Assembly (NCBI GenBank): GCA_003669575.1
Contig: QWOR01000335.1
Coordinates: 1-22,968, forward strand
Direction of reading: 5' to 3'
DNA length: 22,968 bases
Source of the DNA: Planctomycetota bacterium
GTDB taxonomy: Bacteria; Planctomycetota; Planctomycetia; Planctomycetales; Planctomycetaceae
Shown: in pieces, positions 22,889 through 22,968 of the stretch
Layout: each line of letters opens with the position of its first letter
Position numbering within the stretch: position 1 is the stretch's first letter
Position numbers and translations under genes: made by a program
Notes under the pieces: generated by a model
The model's database searches: none
What the model was told of the DNA's origin: nothing
The model's input: the letters and a program-made list of their open reading frames with translations, nothing else

Positions 22889-22968
22889 GCATAAAAGTAA
22901 ATTGTCTTCAGAAGTCTTGAAAACGTTAATGAAACGCGTTGACCGATTTCACGAGGGGGCGATATCAC

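Larger units (their letters stand above)
22372..22968. other. Intergenic region at the right edge
   Basis: About 600 bp with no convincing gene. The left half (22372-22690) is the TPR gene upstream region, with no clear promoter. The right half holds an inverted repeat, a sigma-54 promoter and a possible leader hairpin. The last bases, GAGGGGG at 22954-22960 followed by eight bases to the edge, look like a ribosome binding site for a gene that starts just outside. An in-frame ATG at 22930 is a weaker alternative. Confidence 0.55.

Noticed and set aside
22612..22968. 118-residue minus-strand open frame at the right edge
   Set aside because: It overlaps the sigma-54 promoter and the inverted repeat, has no motif and an unnatural composition for this genome.
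22930..22968. ATG at 22930 as the start of the gene beyond the edge
   Set aside because: It has no ribosome binding site, whereas GAGGGGG close to the edge suggests the true start is just outside; too little sequence to decide.
1..22968. CRISPR arrays, tRNA or rRNA genes, insertion sequences, integrases or a phage defence locus
   Set aside because: Looked for regular repeats, T-loop sequences, terminal inverted repeats with transposase frames and known defence domains; none was seen.

Overview
The window reads as an ordinary chromosomal segment of a planctomycete (Planctomycetota, probably order Planctomycetales). The assignment rests on four things: an isolated mraY instead of a dcw cluster, a Hanks-type kinase with a planctomycete-style N-terminal segment, large secreted or cytoplasmic proteins that resemble nothing outside this group that I recognise, and short genes spread over both strands with generous spacers. 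No database search was possible, so the placement is inference. I see no phage, plasmid, insertion sequence, CRISPR array, rRNA or tRNA.

Layout. 1-2251 (minus): a respiratory complex I block in the order nuoI, DUF2203 gene, nuoA, nuoC; nuoC runs off the left edge and nuoB is absent from its usual place. 2528-4320: a DUF72/YecE protein (minus) divergent from a HAD hydrolase (plus). 4376-7232 (minus): mraY, a Methyltransf_32-type methyltransferase and tatA; short palindromic repeats lie between the last two. 7566-11596 (plus): trxA with a textbook promoter, a secreted unknown protein, an atypical formyltransferase, and a Ser/Thr kinase fused to a degenerate receiver domain, preceded by a long structured leader. 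11716-12003 (minus): a FlgM-like anti-sigma factor. 12773-16819 (plus): a 1348-residue cytoplasmic protein of unknown function, the largest gene here. 16944-19614 (minus): csrA with its promoter and terminator, a biotin-protein ligase, and a GH15/phosphorylase-kinase-alpha-like protein. 20017-22371 (minus): an exported TPR protein. 22372-22968: a spacer with a good sigma-54 promoter facing out of the right edge.

How the genes relate. Most are independent housekeeping or envelope functions (respiration, peptidoglycan lipid I synthesis, Tat export, redox, biotinylation). FlgM and CsrA are both regulators often tied to motility, and both sit here away from any flagellar structural gene. No multi-gene novel system is evident. 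The items most worth a second look are the 1348-residue protein, the kinase/pseudo-receiver fusion with its folded leader, the formyltransferase lacking the usual active-site Asn, the small palindromic repeat family, and the sigma-54 promoter with an adjoining inverted repeat.
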